A stretch of DNA of 64,000 bases from assembly GCF_000959445.1 (NCBI RefSeq), contig NZ_CP009631.1:806001-870000 (forward strand), written 5' to 3'. Numbering within the stretch: the first letter of the stretch is position 1; each line of letters begins with the position of its first letter. The translations under genes were made by a program, and so were the position numbers. Source of the DNA: Burkholderia vietnamiensis LMG 10929. GTDB lineage: Bacteria > Pseudomonadota > Gammaproteobacteria > Burkholderiales > Burkholderiaceae. This document shows positions 38,237-48,509 of the stretch, piece after piece. The notes beneath the pieces are model-generated. The model had not been told where the DNA came from. It worked only from the letters and a program-made list of their open reading frames with translations, and did not search any database.

Positions 38237-38641
38237 ATGGACGAAAACGCAGTCCGCGAATTGCTGGACCGCCTGCTGGCCCCGTGGGTCCGCTCGCTCG
38301 GCCTGGTTCCCGTGTCGATCGGCGACGACAGCGTCACGATGCGTCTGCCGTTTTCCGGCGAATTCCGCCATTCGGGCGGCATCATCTGCGGCCAGGTCTT
38401 CACCGCCGCCGCCGACACCGCGATGGTGGTCGCGATCTCGGCCGCGCTCGGCGAGTTCCGGCCGATGACCACCGTCTCGCTGAACACGAACTTCATGCGT
38501 CCGGTGCGCAAGGGCGACGTGCTGGTCACCGCGCGCGTGCTGCGGATGGGCCGCAACCTCGTGTTCGGCGAAGTCGAGCTGTTCGACGAGGACGGCAAGA
38601 TGGCCGTGCACGCAACGTCGACCTACGCGCTGGTCAGCTGA
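38237..38641 (+). CDS. PaaI-like hotdog-fold thioesterase
   Basis: The 134-residue cytoplasmic protein has the hotdog thioesterase pattern. FRHSGGIICGQVFTAAADTA resembles the central helix and catalytic region (HxGG...), followed by TVSLNTNFMRPVRKGDVLVT and ATSTYALVS. It probably hydrolyses an acyl-CoA. ATG at 38237 begins the fold. The next gene starts 8 bases after its stop, so the two share a transcript. Confidence 0.9.
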   Translation: MDENAVRELLDRLLAPWVRSLGLVPVSIGDDSVTMRLPFSGEFRHSGGIICGQVFTAAADTAMVVAISAALGEFRPMTTVSLNTNFMRPVRKGDVLVTARVLRMGRNLVFGEVELFDEDGKMAVHATSTYALVS

Positions 38642-38649
38642 GTGGCGCG

Positions 38650-39516
38650 ATGTTCGACCAGATCGTGTTCGCGGGCGGCGGCAACCGCTGTTGGTGGCAA
38701 GCCGGCTTCTGGGACGTCGTGCAGCCGGCGCTGGCGCTGCGCCCGCGCGTGATCGCCGGCATCTCGGCCGGTGCGGCCACGGCCTGCATGCTGTATACAC
38801 GCGACGCCGCGTGGGTGATGCGCTATTACGAGCAAGCGCTGCGCCACAACCGCAAGAACGCGTACTGGGGCAACCTGTTCCGCCGCGAGCCGGTGTTTCC
38901 GCACTATCGGATCTATCGGCAGGCGCTGCTCGACATCTACGGCGAGCCGTTCGCGCGGCTCGCGGACGCACCGGAGATCCGCATCGGCGTGTCGCACGTG
39001 CCGCGCTGGCTCGGCGCGCGCAGCGCGGTGGCCGCGGGCCTCGTCGCGTACAACATCGAGAAATACGTGCGCAAGACGCTGCACCCGACGCTCGGGCGCG
39101 CGCTCGGCTTTCGCCCCGAATTCGTGCGCGCACAGGCGTGCGCGACGGTCGACGATCTCGCTGACCTGATCCTGCAGTCGTCGTGCACGCCGCCGTTCAC
39201 GCCCGTGCTGCGGCGCGACGGCCGGCCGGTGCTCGACGGCGGGATGGTCGACAACGTGCCGGTGGGCGCACTCGACACGTCGCCGGGCGACGTGCTGGTG
39301 CTCGTCACGAGGCTGTATCCGCGCCCGCAGATGTTCACGGTCGCGCACGGCGACCAGCGGCGGCTCTATATACAACCGTCGAGCAAGGTGCCGATTTCGA
39401 GCTGGGATTACACGAGCCCGTCGCAGATGCGGCACGCGTACGACCTCGGGCGCCGCGACGGCGAGCATTTCCTCACGCGCGTCAGCGCGATGACCGGCGG
39501 CCGCGTGGCCGCCTGA
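38650..39516 (+). CDS. Patatin-like phospholipase family protein
   Basis: The 288-residue protein has the patatin layout: oxyanion-type GGGNRCWWQAG near residue 9, the nucleophile elbow GISAGAA (Ser near 40) and the catalytic Asp in LDGGMVDNVPVG. No signal peptide is visible. It is expected to be a lipid acyl hydrolase; the substrate is not known. Coupling with the upstream thioesterase suggests acyl-chain or lipid turnover. Confidence 0.9.
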   Translation: MFDQIVFAGGGNRCWWQAGFWDVVQPALALRPRVIAGISAGAATACMLYTRDAAWVMRYYEQALRHNRKNAYWGNLFRREPVFPHYRIYRQALLDIYGEPFARLADAPEIRIGVSHVPRWLGARSAVAAGLVAYNIEKYVRKTLHPTLGRALGFRPEFVRAQACATVDDLADLILQSSCTPPFTPVLRRDGRPVLDGGMVDNVPVGALDTSPGDVLVLVTRLYPRPQMFTVAHGDQRRLYIQPSSKVPISSWDYTSPSQMRHAYDLGRRDGEHFLTRVSAMTGGRVAA

Positions 39517-39563
39517 CGCCATGATCGGACAGAGAAGCCGCGCCGCGGGCGCGGCGGCGCGGG

Positions 39564-40577
39564 TCAGCGCGCGCGGCGCGGCGTCAGCGCTTCCGGATTG
39601 ACGACGCTCGACAGGTCGCCCTGGTCGAACGCGAGAATGTTCCTGAACGCCGCGCTGAAATACAGCTCGTAGCTCTCGCGCTCGACGTAGCCGATGTGCG
39701 GCGTGCAGATCACGTTCTCCATCCGCAGCAGGCTGTAGCCCTGCAGGATCGGCTCGCTCTCGAACACGTCGATCGCGACCATCCCCGGCCGGTTGTGCGA
39801 CAGCGCGTTGACGAGCGCATTTTCCTCGAGCAGCTCGGCGCGGCTCGTGTTGACGAGCAGCGACGTCGGCTTCATCCGCAACAGGTCTTCCTGCTTGACG
39901 ATCCCGCGCGTGTCGTCGTGCAGCCGCAGGTGCAGCGACAGCACGTCGCTCTGCTCGAACAGCGCCTCGCGACTGTCGGCGGCCGTGTAGCCGTCGGCGC
40001 GCGCGGCCTCGAGCGAGTGCTCGCGGCCCCAGATCAGCACGTTCATCCCGAACGCCTTGCCGTAGCCGGCGACCAGCCGGCCGATCTTTCCGTAGCCCCA
40101 GATGCCGAGCGTCTGGCCGCGCAGCACCTGGCCGAGCCCGAAGTTCGGCGGCAGCGCCGACGTCTTCAGGCCCGACTGCTGCCACGCACCTTGCTTCAGG
40201 TTGGCGACGTATTGCGGAATGCGGCGCTGGGCGGCCATCACGAGCGCCCACGTCAGTTCGGCCGGCGCCACCGGCGAGCCCGTGCCTTCGAGCACTGCGA
40301 TGCCGCGATCGGTACACGCTTCGAGGTCGATGTGGCTGGAGATGCGGCCGGTCTGGCTGATCATCCGCAGATTCGGCAGTTTTGCGAGCAGTTGCGACGA
40401 AATCGGCGTGCGTTCGCGAATCAGCACGAGCGCCTCGACTTCCGCCAGCCGGCTCGCGAGTTGCCCCAGGCCGCGCACCGTATTGTTGAAGACCTTCACG
40501 TCGTGCTCGGCGAGCATCTCGAAGCAGTTCAGCTTGCGGACGGCGTCCTGGTAGTCGTCGAGGATGGCAATTTTCAT
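39564..40577 (-). CDS. D-isomer-specific 2-hydroxyacid dehydrogenase
   Basis: This NAD(P)-dependent enzyme interconverts a 2-hydroxy acid and a 2-oxo acid. The 337-residue protein has the catalytic domain (MKIAILDDYQDAVRKL), the Rossmann motif LGIWGYGKIGRLVAGYG, and the active-site elements LLVNTSRAELLEENAL (Arg), DVFESEP (Glu) and CTPHIGYVE (His). The triad is complete. It is divergent from the LysR gene 400 bases away, a common arrangement for a regulated catabolic enzyme. Confidence 0.92.
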   Translation of the reverse strand: MKIAILDDYQDAVRKLNCFEMLAEHDVKVFNNTVRGLGQLASRLAEVEALVLIRERTPISSQLLAKLPNLRMISQTGRISSHIDLEACTDRGIAVLEGTGSPVAPAELTWALVMAAQRRIPQYVANLKQGAWQQSGLKTSALPPNFGLGQVLRGQTLGIWGYGKIGRLVAGYGKAFGMNVLIWGREHSLEAARADGYTAADSREALFEQSDVLSLHLRLHDDTRGIVKQEDLLRMKPTSLLVNTSRAELLEENALVNALSHNRPGMVAIDVFESEPILQGYSLLRMENVICTPHIGYVERESYELYFSAAFRNILAFDQGDLSSVVNPEALTPRRAR

Positions 40578-40977
40578 GTTCAGCAGGGAAGTCGCGCGTT
40601 GAAAGCAGCGGCCGCGGCGCGCGGGGCGCGCCCGTGCCGCCCGGCCGGGGCCGACATGATGCTACGCCGGCACACGGCATGGGGTCTTTTTAACAGGTTG
40701 TTACGCTCCGCCGCAATCGGCGTCGGTCGCAGCAGGGTGCGCTGCTGTGTCGCATCAGACATGTCCTTTCTGATTCGGCCCGTTTCGCGGACGACGTTCA
40801 CCTAATTGTTGTCGAGATCAGAATAATTGGATCATCCATTCGCAATCGGTGAGGATTTTTGCCCATTTTTATCGTCAACGCGGCAGTTGTTGAGCAACTC
40901 TGCATCATTTCCGCTGTCGTAGGAGAATTACGCATTTGCTTCAACTTTTTGAAGTTGTAACAGCGGCAGGAGTCGTT
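40578..40977. promoter_or_regulatory. Divergent region between the dehydrogenase and the LysR gene
   Basis: No gene in 400 bases. The right part is AT-rich. A perfect 6-bp inverted repeat caactt-tttg-aagttg sits at 40942-40957, 20 bases before the LysR start, and suits an autoregulatory site. Confidence 0.5.
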
Positions 40978-42027
40978 ATGGATCATTTGCAGTCGATGCG
41001 CGTGTTCGTCAAGGTTGCGGATCTCGGCAGTTTCGCCCGGGCGGCGAGCGCAATGGACATCTCCAATGCGGTCGCGACGCGTCATGTCGCCGATCTGGAA
41101 GGCCGGCTCGGCACGCGCCTGCTGAACCGTACGACACGCAGCCTTTCGCTGACGGAGTCGGGGCAGGTCTATCTCGAGCGCGCGCGACAGATTCTCGACG
41201 AGCTCGAAGATGTCGAGCAGATGGTGGTCGCGCGCAATCACGAGCCGGTCGGCACGTTGCGGATCGTCGCGCCCGTCGTGTTCGGGCTGCACAACCTCGC
41301 GCCCGTGCTGCAGTCGTACACCGAGAATTTTCCGAAAGTCGTGCCGGACCTTACGCTGGTGGACCGCCAGGTCGATCTCGTCGAGGAGGGGTTCGACGTC
41401 GGCATCGTCGTCACGCGGCAGATGCGCAGCGCGAGCATCGTCACGCGCCGGCTGACCACCGGCTGCATGACCGTCTGCGCGACGCCGAGCTACCTCGAGA
41501 AGCACGGCGTGCCGACCCACCCGGAACAGCTCGCCGAGCACCCGGCGCTGAGCCTGCCGACCGAATACTGGGGCGACGAGCGCGTATTCACCGGCCCGGA
41601 CGGCGAAGTGCGCGTGCGCCCGACCAACGTGATCGTCGCGAACAACACCGCGATGCTGCGCCAGTTCGCGCTGCTCGGGATGGGTGTTGCGATCCTGCCG
41701 AGCTACCTGATCGGCAGCGACATCGCGCGCGGCGCGCTGGTGCGGCTGCTGCCGGATTTCCGGCTGCCGCAGGTCGAGATCAACATCGCGTACCCGAGCC
41801 GGCGCCATCTGCCGGCAAAGGTGCGCACGTTCATCGACCATCTCGTCGAATATTTCAGCCGCGCCACCGATGCGGTGATCGGCGAGCAGTGGGCGGCCCA
41901 AGGTACGTCGTCCGCGCCGATCGGTGTCGAGATGCGCGCCGACCCGGCCGAGTCGACCGACCCGAACCTGCAGCCGCGGCTTGCGCGCGCGCCGCGCGGG
42001 CGAGCCGCGGTGCCGTCGCCGCTGTAA
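40978..42027 (+). CDS. LysR-family transcriptional regulator
   Basis: The 349-residue protein has the N-terminal winged HTH of LysR proteins (MDHLQSMRVFVKVADLGSFA, ISNAVATRHVADLEGRLGTR, LLNRTTRSLSLTESG). A substrate-binding domain of about 200 residues follows, starting GTLRIVAPVVFGL. The C-terminal extension of about 50 residues is Ala/Pro/Arg rich and probably disordered. It is transcribed away from the dehydrogenase and is a likely regulator of it; the effector is unknown. Confidence 0.93.
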   Translation: MDHLQSMRVFVKVADLGSFARAASAMDISNAVATRHVADLEGRLGTRLLNRTTRSLSLTESGQVYLERARQILDELEDVEQMVVARNHEPVGTLRIVAPVVFGLHNLAPVLQSYTENFPKVVPDLTLVDRQVDLVEEGFDVGIVVTRQMRSASIVTRRLTTGCMTVCATPSYLEKHGVPTHPEQLAEHPALSLPTEYWGDERVFTGPDGEVRVRPTNVIVANNTAMLRQFALLGMGVAILPSYLIGSDIARGALVRLLPDFRLPQVEINIAYPSRRHLPAKVRTFIDHLVEYFSRATDAVIGEQWAAQGTSSAPIGVEMRADPAESTDPNLQPRLARAPRGRAAVPSPL

Positions 42028-42064
42028 CGGCGGCGCGGCCGGCAGCCCACAGCGCCGACGCAAA

Positions 42065-42102
42065 TAAAAAACGCGGATCGAGCAATCGATCCGCGTTTTT
42101 TT
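42065..42102. terminator. Bidirectional terminator between the LysR gene and topB
   Basis: aaaaaacgcggatcga-gcaa-tcgatccgcgttttttt is a strong stem with an A-run and a T-run on its two sides. It serves both convergent genes. Confidence 0.93.
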
Positions 42103-42143
42103 GTCGATGCGTGCCGCAGCGGGCGGCTGCGGCGGTCGCGCCG

Positions 42144-44741
42144 TTACGAGCCCGTCTTGCGCGCCGTCGTCTTGCGGGCGGCGGTCTTGCGAGCCGGTGC
42201 CGGTTTCTCGTCGGCGCCTTCGGTGACGGTTTCTGCATCCTTCGTCGCCGATTTTGCCGTCTTCTTCGCCGCGGCGGCCTTCGGCTCCTTCTTCTCGAAC
42301 TCGAAGCCGATCTTGCCGTCCGGCTGTTTCACGAGGAATGCCTTGAAATTGCGGCCCGTGCGCGACGACTTGAAGTTCGGCAGCAGATCGGTGCGGCCGT
42401 CGGCCAGCAGCTTCGCCATCTGCTCGCGCGTGATTTCCTGCTGGAGGATCACCTTGCCCGAGCGGAAGTCGCAGGTCTTCGGGTTCGCGACCGAGTGCTC
42501 GCACACATAGCTCATCCCGTGCTCGAACACGCGGCCGTTGCACTTCGGGCACGCGCCGACCGGCTCCTGCGCGGAGAAGTCGGGCGCTTCGCCCTCGTCG
42601 CCGCCCTGGTCCTGGCCGAAATCGAACTCGAGCTTGTAGTTCTTCGTTTCATCGTCGAACGACAGCTTGAGGATCGCCGAGAACGGCCGCCCCATCTTGC
42701 TGCGGAAGCCGGACAGCGGCCCGATGGTCTTCTCGCGCAGCAGCTCCTCGACTTCCGCGATCTCGAACTGCCGGCTGCCCGGAATCTTCGAGATCGAGAA
42801 CTCGCACTTCGTGCAGGCGAAGCGGCGGTAGTTCTCCTTCACCTGACCGCCGCAGTTCGGGCACGGCGTCTCGAGCGTCGCGTAGTCGCCCGGGATCGTG
42901 TCGGAGTCGTATTCCTTCGCGCGCTTGACGATCTGTTGCGTCATGCGGGCGATTTCCTGCATGAACGCGTCGCGCCCGAGGTTGCCGCGCTCCATCTGCG
43001 ACAGCTTGTATTCCCATTCGCCGGTGAGCTCGGGCGCGGTCAGCTCTTTCACGCCGAGCCCGCGCAGCAGCGTCATCAGCTGGAATGCCTTCGCGGTCGG
43101 GATCAGCTCGCGGCCTTCGCGCACCAGGTATTTCTCGCCGAGCAGGCCTTCGATGATCGCCGCGCGCGTGGCCGGCGTGCCGAGGCCCTTCGCGGCCATC
43201 GCCTCGCGCAGCTCGTCGTCCTCGACGAGCTTGCCCGCGCCTTCCATCGCGGACAGCAGCGTCGCTTCCGAGTAGCGTGCGGGCGGCTTCGTGACGAGCG
43301 CGACCGCCGCGATCTCGTCGGTCTTCACCTTCTCGTCCTTCTGCACCTGCACGAGGTTCGCGTCCGCGCCTTCGGCGTCGCGACCGTATACCTGCAGCCA
43401 GCCCGGCTCGACCAGCACCTTGCCTTCGGTCTTGAAGTGATGGCCGGCTACTTCGGTGATCCGCGTCGTGACGCGGAACTCGGCCGCGGGGAAGAACACC
43501 GCGAGGAAGCGCTTCACGACGAGGTCGTACAGCTTCTGTTCCGGCTCGGACAGCGACTTCGGCGCCTGCAGCGTCGGGATGATTGCGAAGTGATCGCTGA
43601 TCTTCGAATTGTCGAAGATCCGCTTGTTCGGCTTCACCCAGCCCTTGTCGAGCACCTGCTTCGCGTGCGGCAGGTAGTTGTGGCTCTCCTTGAGCATCTC
43701 GAGCGTGGACTGCACCGTCGCCAGATAGTCTTCCGGCAGCGCGCGCGCGTCGGTACGCGGGTAGGTCAGCACCTTGTGCTTTTCATACAGCGCCTGCGCG
43801 AGGCCCAGCGTGTTCTTCGCGGAGAAGCCGAAACGGCCGTTCGCCTCGCGCTGCAGGCTCGTCAGGTCGAACAGCAGCGGCGACAGTTGCGTCGACGGCT
43901 TCGATTCCTCGCTGACCGTGCCGATCTGGTCGCGACATGCGGCGACGATCGTTTCGGCGGCCGGCAGGCTCCAGAGGCGCGAGTCGCGCTTTTCCGGATC
44001 GAACTCGTCGCGCTTGAACTTCGGATCGAACCACTTGCCTTCGTAGAAACCGGCCGCGCACGCGAATTCGGCGCGCACTTCCCAATAATCGCGCGGGACG
44101 AATCGGCGGATTTTCTCTTCACGTTCGACGACGATCGACAGCGTTGGCGTCTGAACGCGACCGACGGTCGTCAGGAAGAAGCCGCCGCCCTTGCTGTTGA
44201 ACGCGGTCATCGCGCGCGTGCCGTTGATGCCCACGAGCCAGTCGGCTTCCGAGCGGCAACGTGCGGCATCGGCGAGCGGCTGCATGTCGTTGTCGCTGCG
44301 CAGGTGCGCGAAACCGTCGCGGATCGCCTGCGGCGTCATCGATTGGAGCCACAGGCGCTGGACCGGCTGCTTCGCCTTCGCGTGCTGCACGATCAGGCGG
44401 AAAATCAGCTCGCCCTCGCGCCCCGCGTCGCATGCGTTGATCAGGCGATCGACGTCCTTGCGCTTCATCAGCTTGGTCAGGACTTTCAGTCGCGATTCGC
44501 TTTTTGCGATCGGGTTCAGGTCGAAATGCGGGGGGATGACGGGGAGATGGGCGAAACTCCATTTCCCGCGCTTGACCTCGTACTCTTCCGGGGCGGCGAT
44601 TTCCAGCAGATGGCCGACTGCGGACGAGAGCACGAATTCGTCGCTCTCGTAGTATTCGTCATGCTTGGTAAAGCCGCCCAAAGCGCGCGCGATGTCGTTC
44701 GCGACAGAAGGCTTTTCCGCAATGATCAGTGCTTTGGACAT
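42144..44741 (-). CDS. topB: DNA topoisomerase III
   Basis: TopB is a type IA topoisomerase that decatenates DNA. The 865-residue protein begins MSKALIIAEKPSVANDIARA. It has the TOPRIM acidic motif NACDAGREGELIF and the active-site Tyr in LTYPRTDARALPEDY. The C terminus adds two zinc-finger-like modules (CPNCGGQVKENYRRFAC; CPKCNGRVFEHGMSYVC), repeated topoisomerase C-terminal domains and a Lys/Ala-rich tail. This makes it longer than E. coli TopB (653). The layout is common in Burkholderia. Confidence 0.96.
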   Translation of the reverse strand: MSKALIIAEKPSVANDIARALGGFTKHDEYYESDEFVLSSAVGHLLEIAAPEEYEVKRGKWSFAHLPVIPPHFDLNPIAKSESRLKVLTKLMKRKDVDRLINACDAGREGELIFRLIVQHAKAKQPVQRLWLQSMTPQAIRDGFAHLRSDNDMQPLADAARCRSEADWLVGINGTRAMTAFNSKGGGFFLTTVGRVQTPTLSIVVEREEKIRRFVPRDYWEVRAEFACAAGFYEGKWFDPKFKRDEFDPEKRDSRLWSLPAAETIVAACRDQIGTVSEESKPSTQLSPLLFDLTSLQREANGRFGFSAKNTLGLAQALYEKHKVLTYPRTDARALPEDYLATVQSTLEMLKESHNYLPHAKQVLDKGWVKPNKRIFDNSKISDHFAIIPTLQAPKSLSEPEQKLYDLVVKRFLAVFFPAAEFRVTTRITEVAGHHFKTEGKVLVEPGWLQVYGRDAEGADANLVQVQKDEKVKTDEIAAVALVTKPPARYSEATLLSAMEGAGKLVEDDELREAMAAKGLGTPATRAAIIEGLLGEKYLVREGRELIPTAKAFQLMTLLRGLGVKELTAPELTGEWEYKLSQMERGNLGRDAFMQEIARMTQQIVKRAKEYDSDTIPGDYATLETPCPNCGGQVKENYRRFACTKCEFSISKIPGSRQFEIAEVEELLREKTIGPLSGFRSKMGRPFSAILKLSFDDETKNYKLEFDFGQDQGGDEGEAPDFSAQEPVGACPKCNGRVFEHGMSYVCEHSVANPKTCDFRSGKVILQQEITREQMAKLLADGRTDLLPNFKSSRTGRNFKAFLVKQPDGKIGFEFEKKEPKAAAAKKTAKSATKDAETVTEGADEKPAPARKTAARKTTARKTGS

Positions 44742-44933
44742 GACAGGTGTGTGTTGGTAGACCGGGTTCGCCGGTGTGGGGACCCTTTTACGACGGCTTT
44801 ATAGCACACGCCGCAGCGACGGCGGGTTGGCGTGTAAAAAAGCGGCCCATCATAGAGGGGGGCTGCAGCGGCGGCAAGCGCCTGGCCCGGCAGCACGCGT
44901 CGCGGCGTGCCGCGGGGCCGGGCGGACGCCCGC

Positions 44934-45314
44934 TCAGGCCTCGACGTTCAGGATATTGCGCAATTTCGGTGCGTGCGGCGCGCCGGGCACCGCGCTCAGG
45001 TCGGACAGCATCCGCTCGACGATCGCCGCGTGCGGCAGCACCGTGCCGAAGAAGCGTGCGGTGTGCGCATCCTCGATCAGGATCGTCGGGAAGTTTTCGA
45101 CGTCGAGGTCGTCGAGCTGGTCGGCATGGGTTTCGATGTCGATCCACGCGAAGCAGGCGTCCGGATGAGCGTCGGCGAGCTGGTCGAAGGCCGTGCGGTA
45201 GTCGCGGCAGGTGCCGCACCACTCGGCGCACAGGCAGGCGACCAGCAGCGTGTCGGGATCGGCGAGGCGCTCGGCGATCCGATCTGCATCGGTGTCGAGA
45301 TTCAGCGCGGGCAT
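44934..45314 (-). CDS. Thioredoxin-family protein
   Basis: This is a 126-residue thioredoxin fold with active site EWCGTC (Cys33 and Cys36) and the cis-Pro stretch ENFPTILIEDAHTARF. The intervening GT differs from the usual GP of thioredoxin and suggests a different redox potential. No signal peptide is seen, so it acts in the cytoplasm. It lies close before dprA's end and reads the same way. Confidence 0.9.
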   Translation of the reverse strand: MPALNLDTDADRIAERLADPDTLLVACLCAEWCGTCRDYRTAFDQLADAHPDACFAWIDIETHADQLDDLDVENFPTILIEDAHTARFFGTVLPHAAIVERMLSDLSAVPGAPHAPKLRNILNVEA

Positions 45315-45350
45315 GGAATTCCTTCGATATCGTCGGCGGCGCGGCCGCCC

Positions 45351-46649
45351 CTATGCCGGGGACTGTAGCACGCCGGACGGCGGTGGGGTGGGCGCCAAAT
45401 CAAGCCGCGCGAAGCGTCCGCCGGCCACGCTGGCGACGCGGCCGGCCAGCTCCAGCGCGAGCAGCGCGCGGTGCAGCACGTCGTCCGGCAGGTCGCTGTG
45501 CTCGGCGAGCCATTCGTATGTGACGGGGCCGTATCCCAATGCGGCGAGCACGGCTCGTTCGGCTGGATCGTTCGCGGGCGCGCATGCGGTTCGTGGTGGG
45601 ACGGCGGGGGCATCGGCCACGGTGTCGGTGTCGGGAGATGCCGCTGCGCCAGTGCGGCGCTCGCCCGCGCGGGGCGTGGCGGCGCCCGATGCATCTTCGC
45701 GATCGGAGCGGGAACCCGCACCGACTGCCGCGCCGCCGGCCTGGGCCGCGGGTTCCCCGAGCCCGTACTCCTCGAGCACGTCGAGCGGTGTGGCGGTGAG
45801 CTTCGCGCCGTCGCGGATCAGCGCGTGGCAACCCTGGGCGAGCGGTGCGTGAATCGAGCCGGGCATCGCGAACACGTCGCGGCCGAGTTCGTTCGCGAGC
45901 CTTGCGGTGATCAGCGAGCCCGAGCGCGGGGCGGCTTCGACCACCAGCGTGCCGACCGCGAGCGCGGCGATCAGCCGGTTGCGCTGCGGGAAATGCGACG
46001 CGCGCGCGGGCGTGCCGAGCGGCCATTCCGAGACGATCACGCCGTGCGCGGCGATCTCATGCGCGAGCATGCGGTGACGCGCCGGATAGACGAGATCGGC
46101 GCCGGTCGCGATGACCGCGATCGTGCCCGAGCGGCCGTCGAGGCCGCCGCGATGCGCGGCGCCGTCGATGCCGAGCGCGAGGCCCGACGCGATCGCCAGG
46201 CCGGCGTCGGACAGCACCTGCGCGAAACGCGTCGCATCGGCGAGGCCCTGCGGCGTCGCGTGGCGGCTGCCCACCACGGCGATGCTGCGCGCGTGCAGCA
46301 GGTCGACCCGGCCCTTTACATATAGCAGCGATGGCGGATCGTGCAGGTCGCGCAGCCGCGGCGGGTAGGCCGGATCGGTGAGCGTGACGATCGCGTTGCC
46401 CGGCGCGTCGAGCCACGCGAGCGCGGCGTCGGTGCGCGCGTCGAGGTCGTCCCGGTCGCTCGCGTGCACGGCCCGCGCGGCGGCCGGGCTCGTGTGCTCG
46501 GCAATGGCCGCGTCCGACGCGTGCAGCAGCGCCGCGGGCGTGCCGAATGCGTCGAGCAACACGCGCAGCACCGCCGGCGCGATGCCGGGCGCATGCGCGA
46601 GTTGCAGCCATGCGCGCAGCATGGTCGCGGTCAGCGTTTGCGGCGACAT
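45351..46649 (-). CDS. dprA: DNA processing protein DprA
   Basis: DprA loads RecA onto incoming single-stranded DNA during natural transformation. The 432-residue protein has an N-terminal SAM-like helical part ([20 protein letters not shown]) and the Rossmann-like core with [37 protein letters not shown] and [20 protein letters not shown] Pro/Ala-rich linker leads to a C-terminal winged helix ([18 protein letters not shown]). The ATG at 46649 ([10 protein letters not shown]) is chosen; longer frames upstream run into the def promoter region. Confidence 0.94.
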   Translation of the reverse strand: MSPQTLTATMLRAWLQLAHAPGIAPAVLRVLLDAFGTPAALLHASDAAIAEHTSPAAARAVHASDRDDLDARTDAALAWLDAPGNAIVTLTDPAYPPRLRDLHDPPSLLYVKGRVDLLHARSIAVVGSRHATPQGLADATRFAQVLSDAGLAIASGLALGIDGAAHRGGLDGRSGTIAVIATGADLVYPARHRMLAHEIAAHGVIVSEWPLGTPARASHFPQRNRLIAALAVGTLVVEAAPRSGSLITARLANELGRDVFAMPGSIHAPLAQGCHALIRDGAKLTATPLDVLEEYGLGEPAAQAGGAAVGAGSRSDREDASGAATPRAGERRTGAAASPDTDTVADAPAVPPRTACAPANDPAERAVLAALGYGPVTYEWLAEHSDLPDDVLHRALLALELAGRVASVAGGRFARLDLAPTPPPSGVLQSPA

Positions 46650-46879
46650 GAGATTGCGCCCGAATGCGACGACCAGCGCAGCGCGTGGCGCCATGATAAA
46701 ATTTTCATCATCCGAAATACTCGACGGGGCCGCGCGCATGGGCGTCCGGCCAGTTGCAGAAGGCATGACGTGCGGCATTGATATGCCGTGCGTTCGCCTC
46801 ATCTTCATTGCATCCCGGCAATGGCGCCACTCGGCCCGATGGCCGATACGGCACGCCGCCCACCCGAATACCGAACACC

Positions 46880-47383
46880 ATGGCTTTGCTGAACATTCTT
46901 CATTACCCCGACAAGCGACTGCACAAGGTCGCCAAGCCCGTCGACAAGGTCGACGACCGCATCCGCAAGCTCGTCGCCGACATGGCAGAAACCATGTATG
47001 CGGCGCCCGGCATCGGCCTCGCGGCGACGCAGGTCGACGTGCACGAGCGCGTGATCGTGATCGACGTCTCCGAAGAAAAGAACGAGCTGCGCGCGTTCAT
47101 CAATCCGGAGATCGTCTGGTCGAGCGACGCGAAGCAGGTGTACGAGGAAGGCTGCCTGTCGGTGCCCGGCATCTACGACGAAGTCGAGCGCCCGGACCAT
47201 GTGCGCGTGCGCGCACTCAACGAGCGCGGCGAGCTGTTCGAGCTCGACTGCGAAGGCCTGCTGGCGGTGTGCGTGCAGCACGAGATGGACCATCTGATGG
47301 GCCGCGTGTTCGTCGAATACCTGTCGCCGCTGAAGCAGACGCGTATCAAGACGAAGATGAAGAAACTCGAACGCGCGATGTAA
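46880..47383 (+). CDS. def: Peptide deformylase
   Basis: Def removes the formyl group from the N-terminal Met of new proteins. The 167-residue protein has all three motifs: [15 protein letters not shown] (Cys metal ligand) and QHEMDHLMG (two His ligands and the catalytic Glu). It ends MKKLERAM. Start [15 protein letters not shown]. fmt follows after 32 bases, forming the standard def-fmt pair. dprA is divergent. Confidence 0.98.
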   Translation: MALLNILHYPDKRLHKVAKPVDKVDDRIRKLVADMAETMYAAPGIGLAATQVDVHERVIVIDVSEEKNELRAFINPEIVWSSDAKQVYEEGCLSVPGIYDEVERPDHVRVRALNERGELFELDCEGLLAVCVQHEMDHLMGRVFVEYLSPLKQTRIKTKMKKLERAM

Positions 47384-47415
47384 CGCGTGCGCGCCAAGCC
47401 CTCTCGAACGCTGTC

Positions 47416-48399
47416 ATGACCCATACGTTGCGCGTGATTTTTGCCGGCACGCCGGAATTCGCCGCGGCCGCACTCGCCGCGATCCACGAGGCCGGTTTTC
47501 CGGTGCCGCTCGTGCTCACCCAGCCCGATCGTCCTGCCGGGCGCGGAATGAAACTGCAGGCGAGCGCGGTGAAGCGCTACGCCGTCGAGCACGGCATGCC
47601 CGTCGCGCAGCCGCCGTCGCTGCGCCGCGCCGGCAAGTTCCCCGCCGAGGCCGCCGAGGCGATCGAGCTGCTGCGCGCGACGCCGCACGACGTGATGGTG
47701 GTGGCCGCATACGGCCTGCTGCTGCCGCAGGAGGTGCTCGACATTCCGCGCGCCGGCTGCATCAACATTCACGCGTCGCTGCTGCCGCGCTGGCGCGGCG
47801 CGGCGCCGATTCATCGCGCGATCGAAGCCGGGGACGCCGAAACGGGCGTCACGCTGATGCAGATGGACGTCGGCCTCGATACCGGTGCGATGATCGACGA
47901 GGCGCGCATCGCGATCGCGCCCGACGACACGACCGCGACGCTGCACGACCGGCTCGCCGCCGACGGCGCACGGCTGATCGTCGCCGCACTCGAGCGGCTC
48001 GAGCGCGACGGCGCGCTGCTCGCGACGCCGCAGCCGGCCGACGGCGTGACGTACGCGGAAAAGATCGGCAAGCACGAAGCGGCGCTCGACTGGCGCAAGC
48101 CGGCCGACGTGCTCGCGCGCCAGGTGCGTGCGTTCGACCCGTTCCCGGGCGGCGTCGCGACGCTCGACGGCGCCGCGATCAAGCTGTGGGCCGCCGAGCC
48201 CGTGGCCGCGCGTGGCGATGCGGCGCCCGGCACGATCGTCGAAGCAGCCCCGGAAGGGGTGATCGTCGCCTGCGGCGCGGGCGCGCTGCGCGTGACGCAG
48301 CTGCAGAAGCCGGGCGGCAAGCGCTTGCCGGCGCGCGAATTCCTGGCCGGCTCGCCGCTCGCCGCGGGCCAGCGTTTCGCATTGCCCGACGCCGCCTGA
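47416..48399 (+). CDS. fmt: Methionyl-tRNA formyltransferase
   Basis: Fmt formylates initiator Met-tRNA using 10-formyltetrahydrofolate. The 327-residue protein starts with the Rossmann strand [17 protein letters not shown], has the folate/active-site motif [20 protein letters not shown] and the Asp of [12 protein letters not shown]. It ends with the C-terminal beta-barrel that contacts tRNA. It works in sequence with the upstream deformylase. Nothing unusual. Confidence 0.98.
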   Translation: MTHTLRVIFAGTPEFAAAALAAIHEAGFPVPLVLTQPDRPAGRGMKLQASAVKRYAVEHGMPVAQPPSLRRAGKFPAEAAEAIELLRATPHDVMVVAAYGLLLPQEVLDIPRAGCINIHASLLPRWRGAAPIHRAIEAGDAETGVTLMQMDVGLDTGAMIDEARIAIAPDDTTATLHDRLAADGARLIVAALERLERDGALLATPQPADGVTYAEKIGKHEAALDWRKPADVLARQVRAFDPFPGGVATLDGAAIKLWAAEPVAARGDAAPGTIVEAAPEGVIVACGAGALRVTQLQKPGGKRLPAREFLAGSPLAAGQRFALPDAA

Positions 48400-48509
48400 G
48401 CATCATTCGACACGGGATGCCGGCCGGGCGCAATCGGCCGGATGGCCGAGTCGCGCCGCACGGCGGGCGCGCGTAGAATTCCCGTGCGTTTCCCGGTTAC
48501 GAGGCTCCC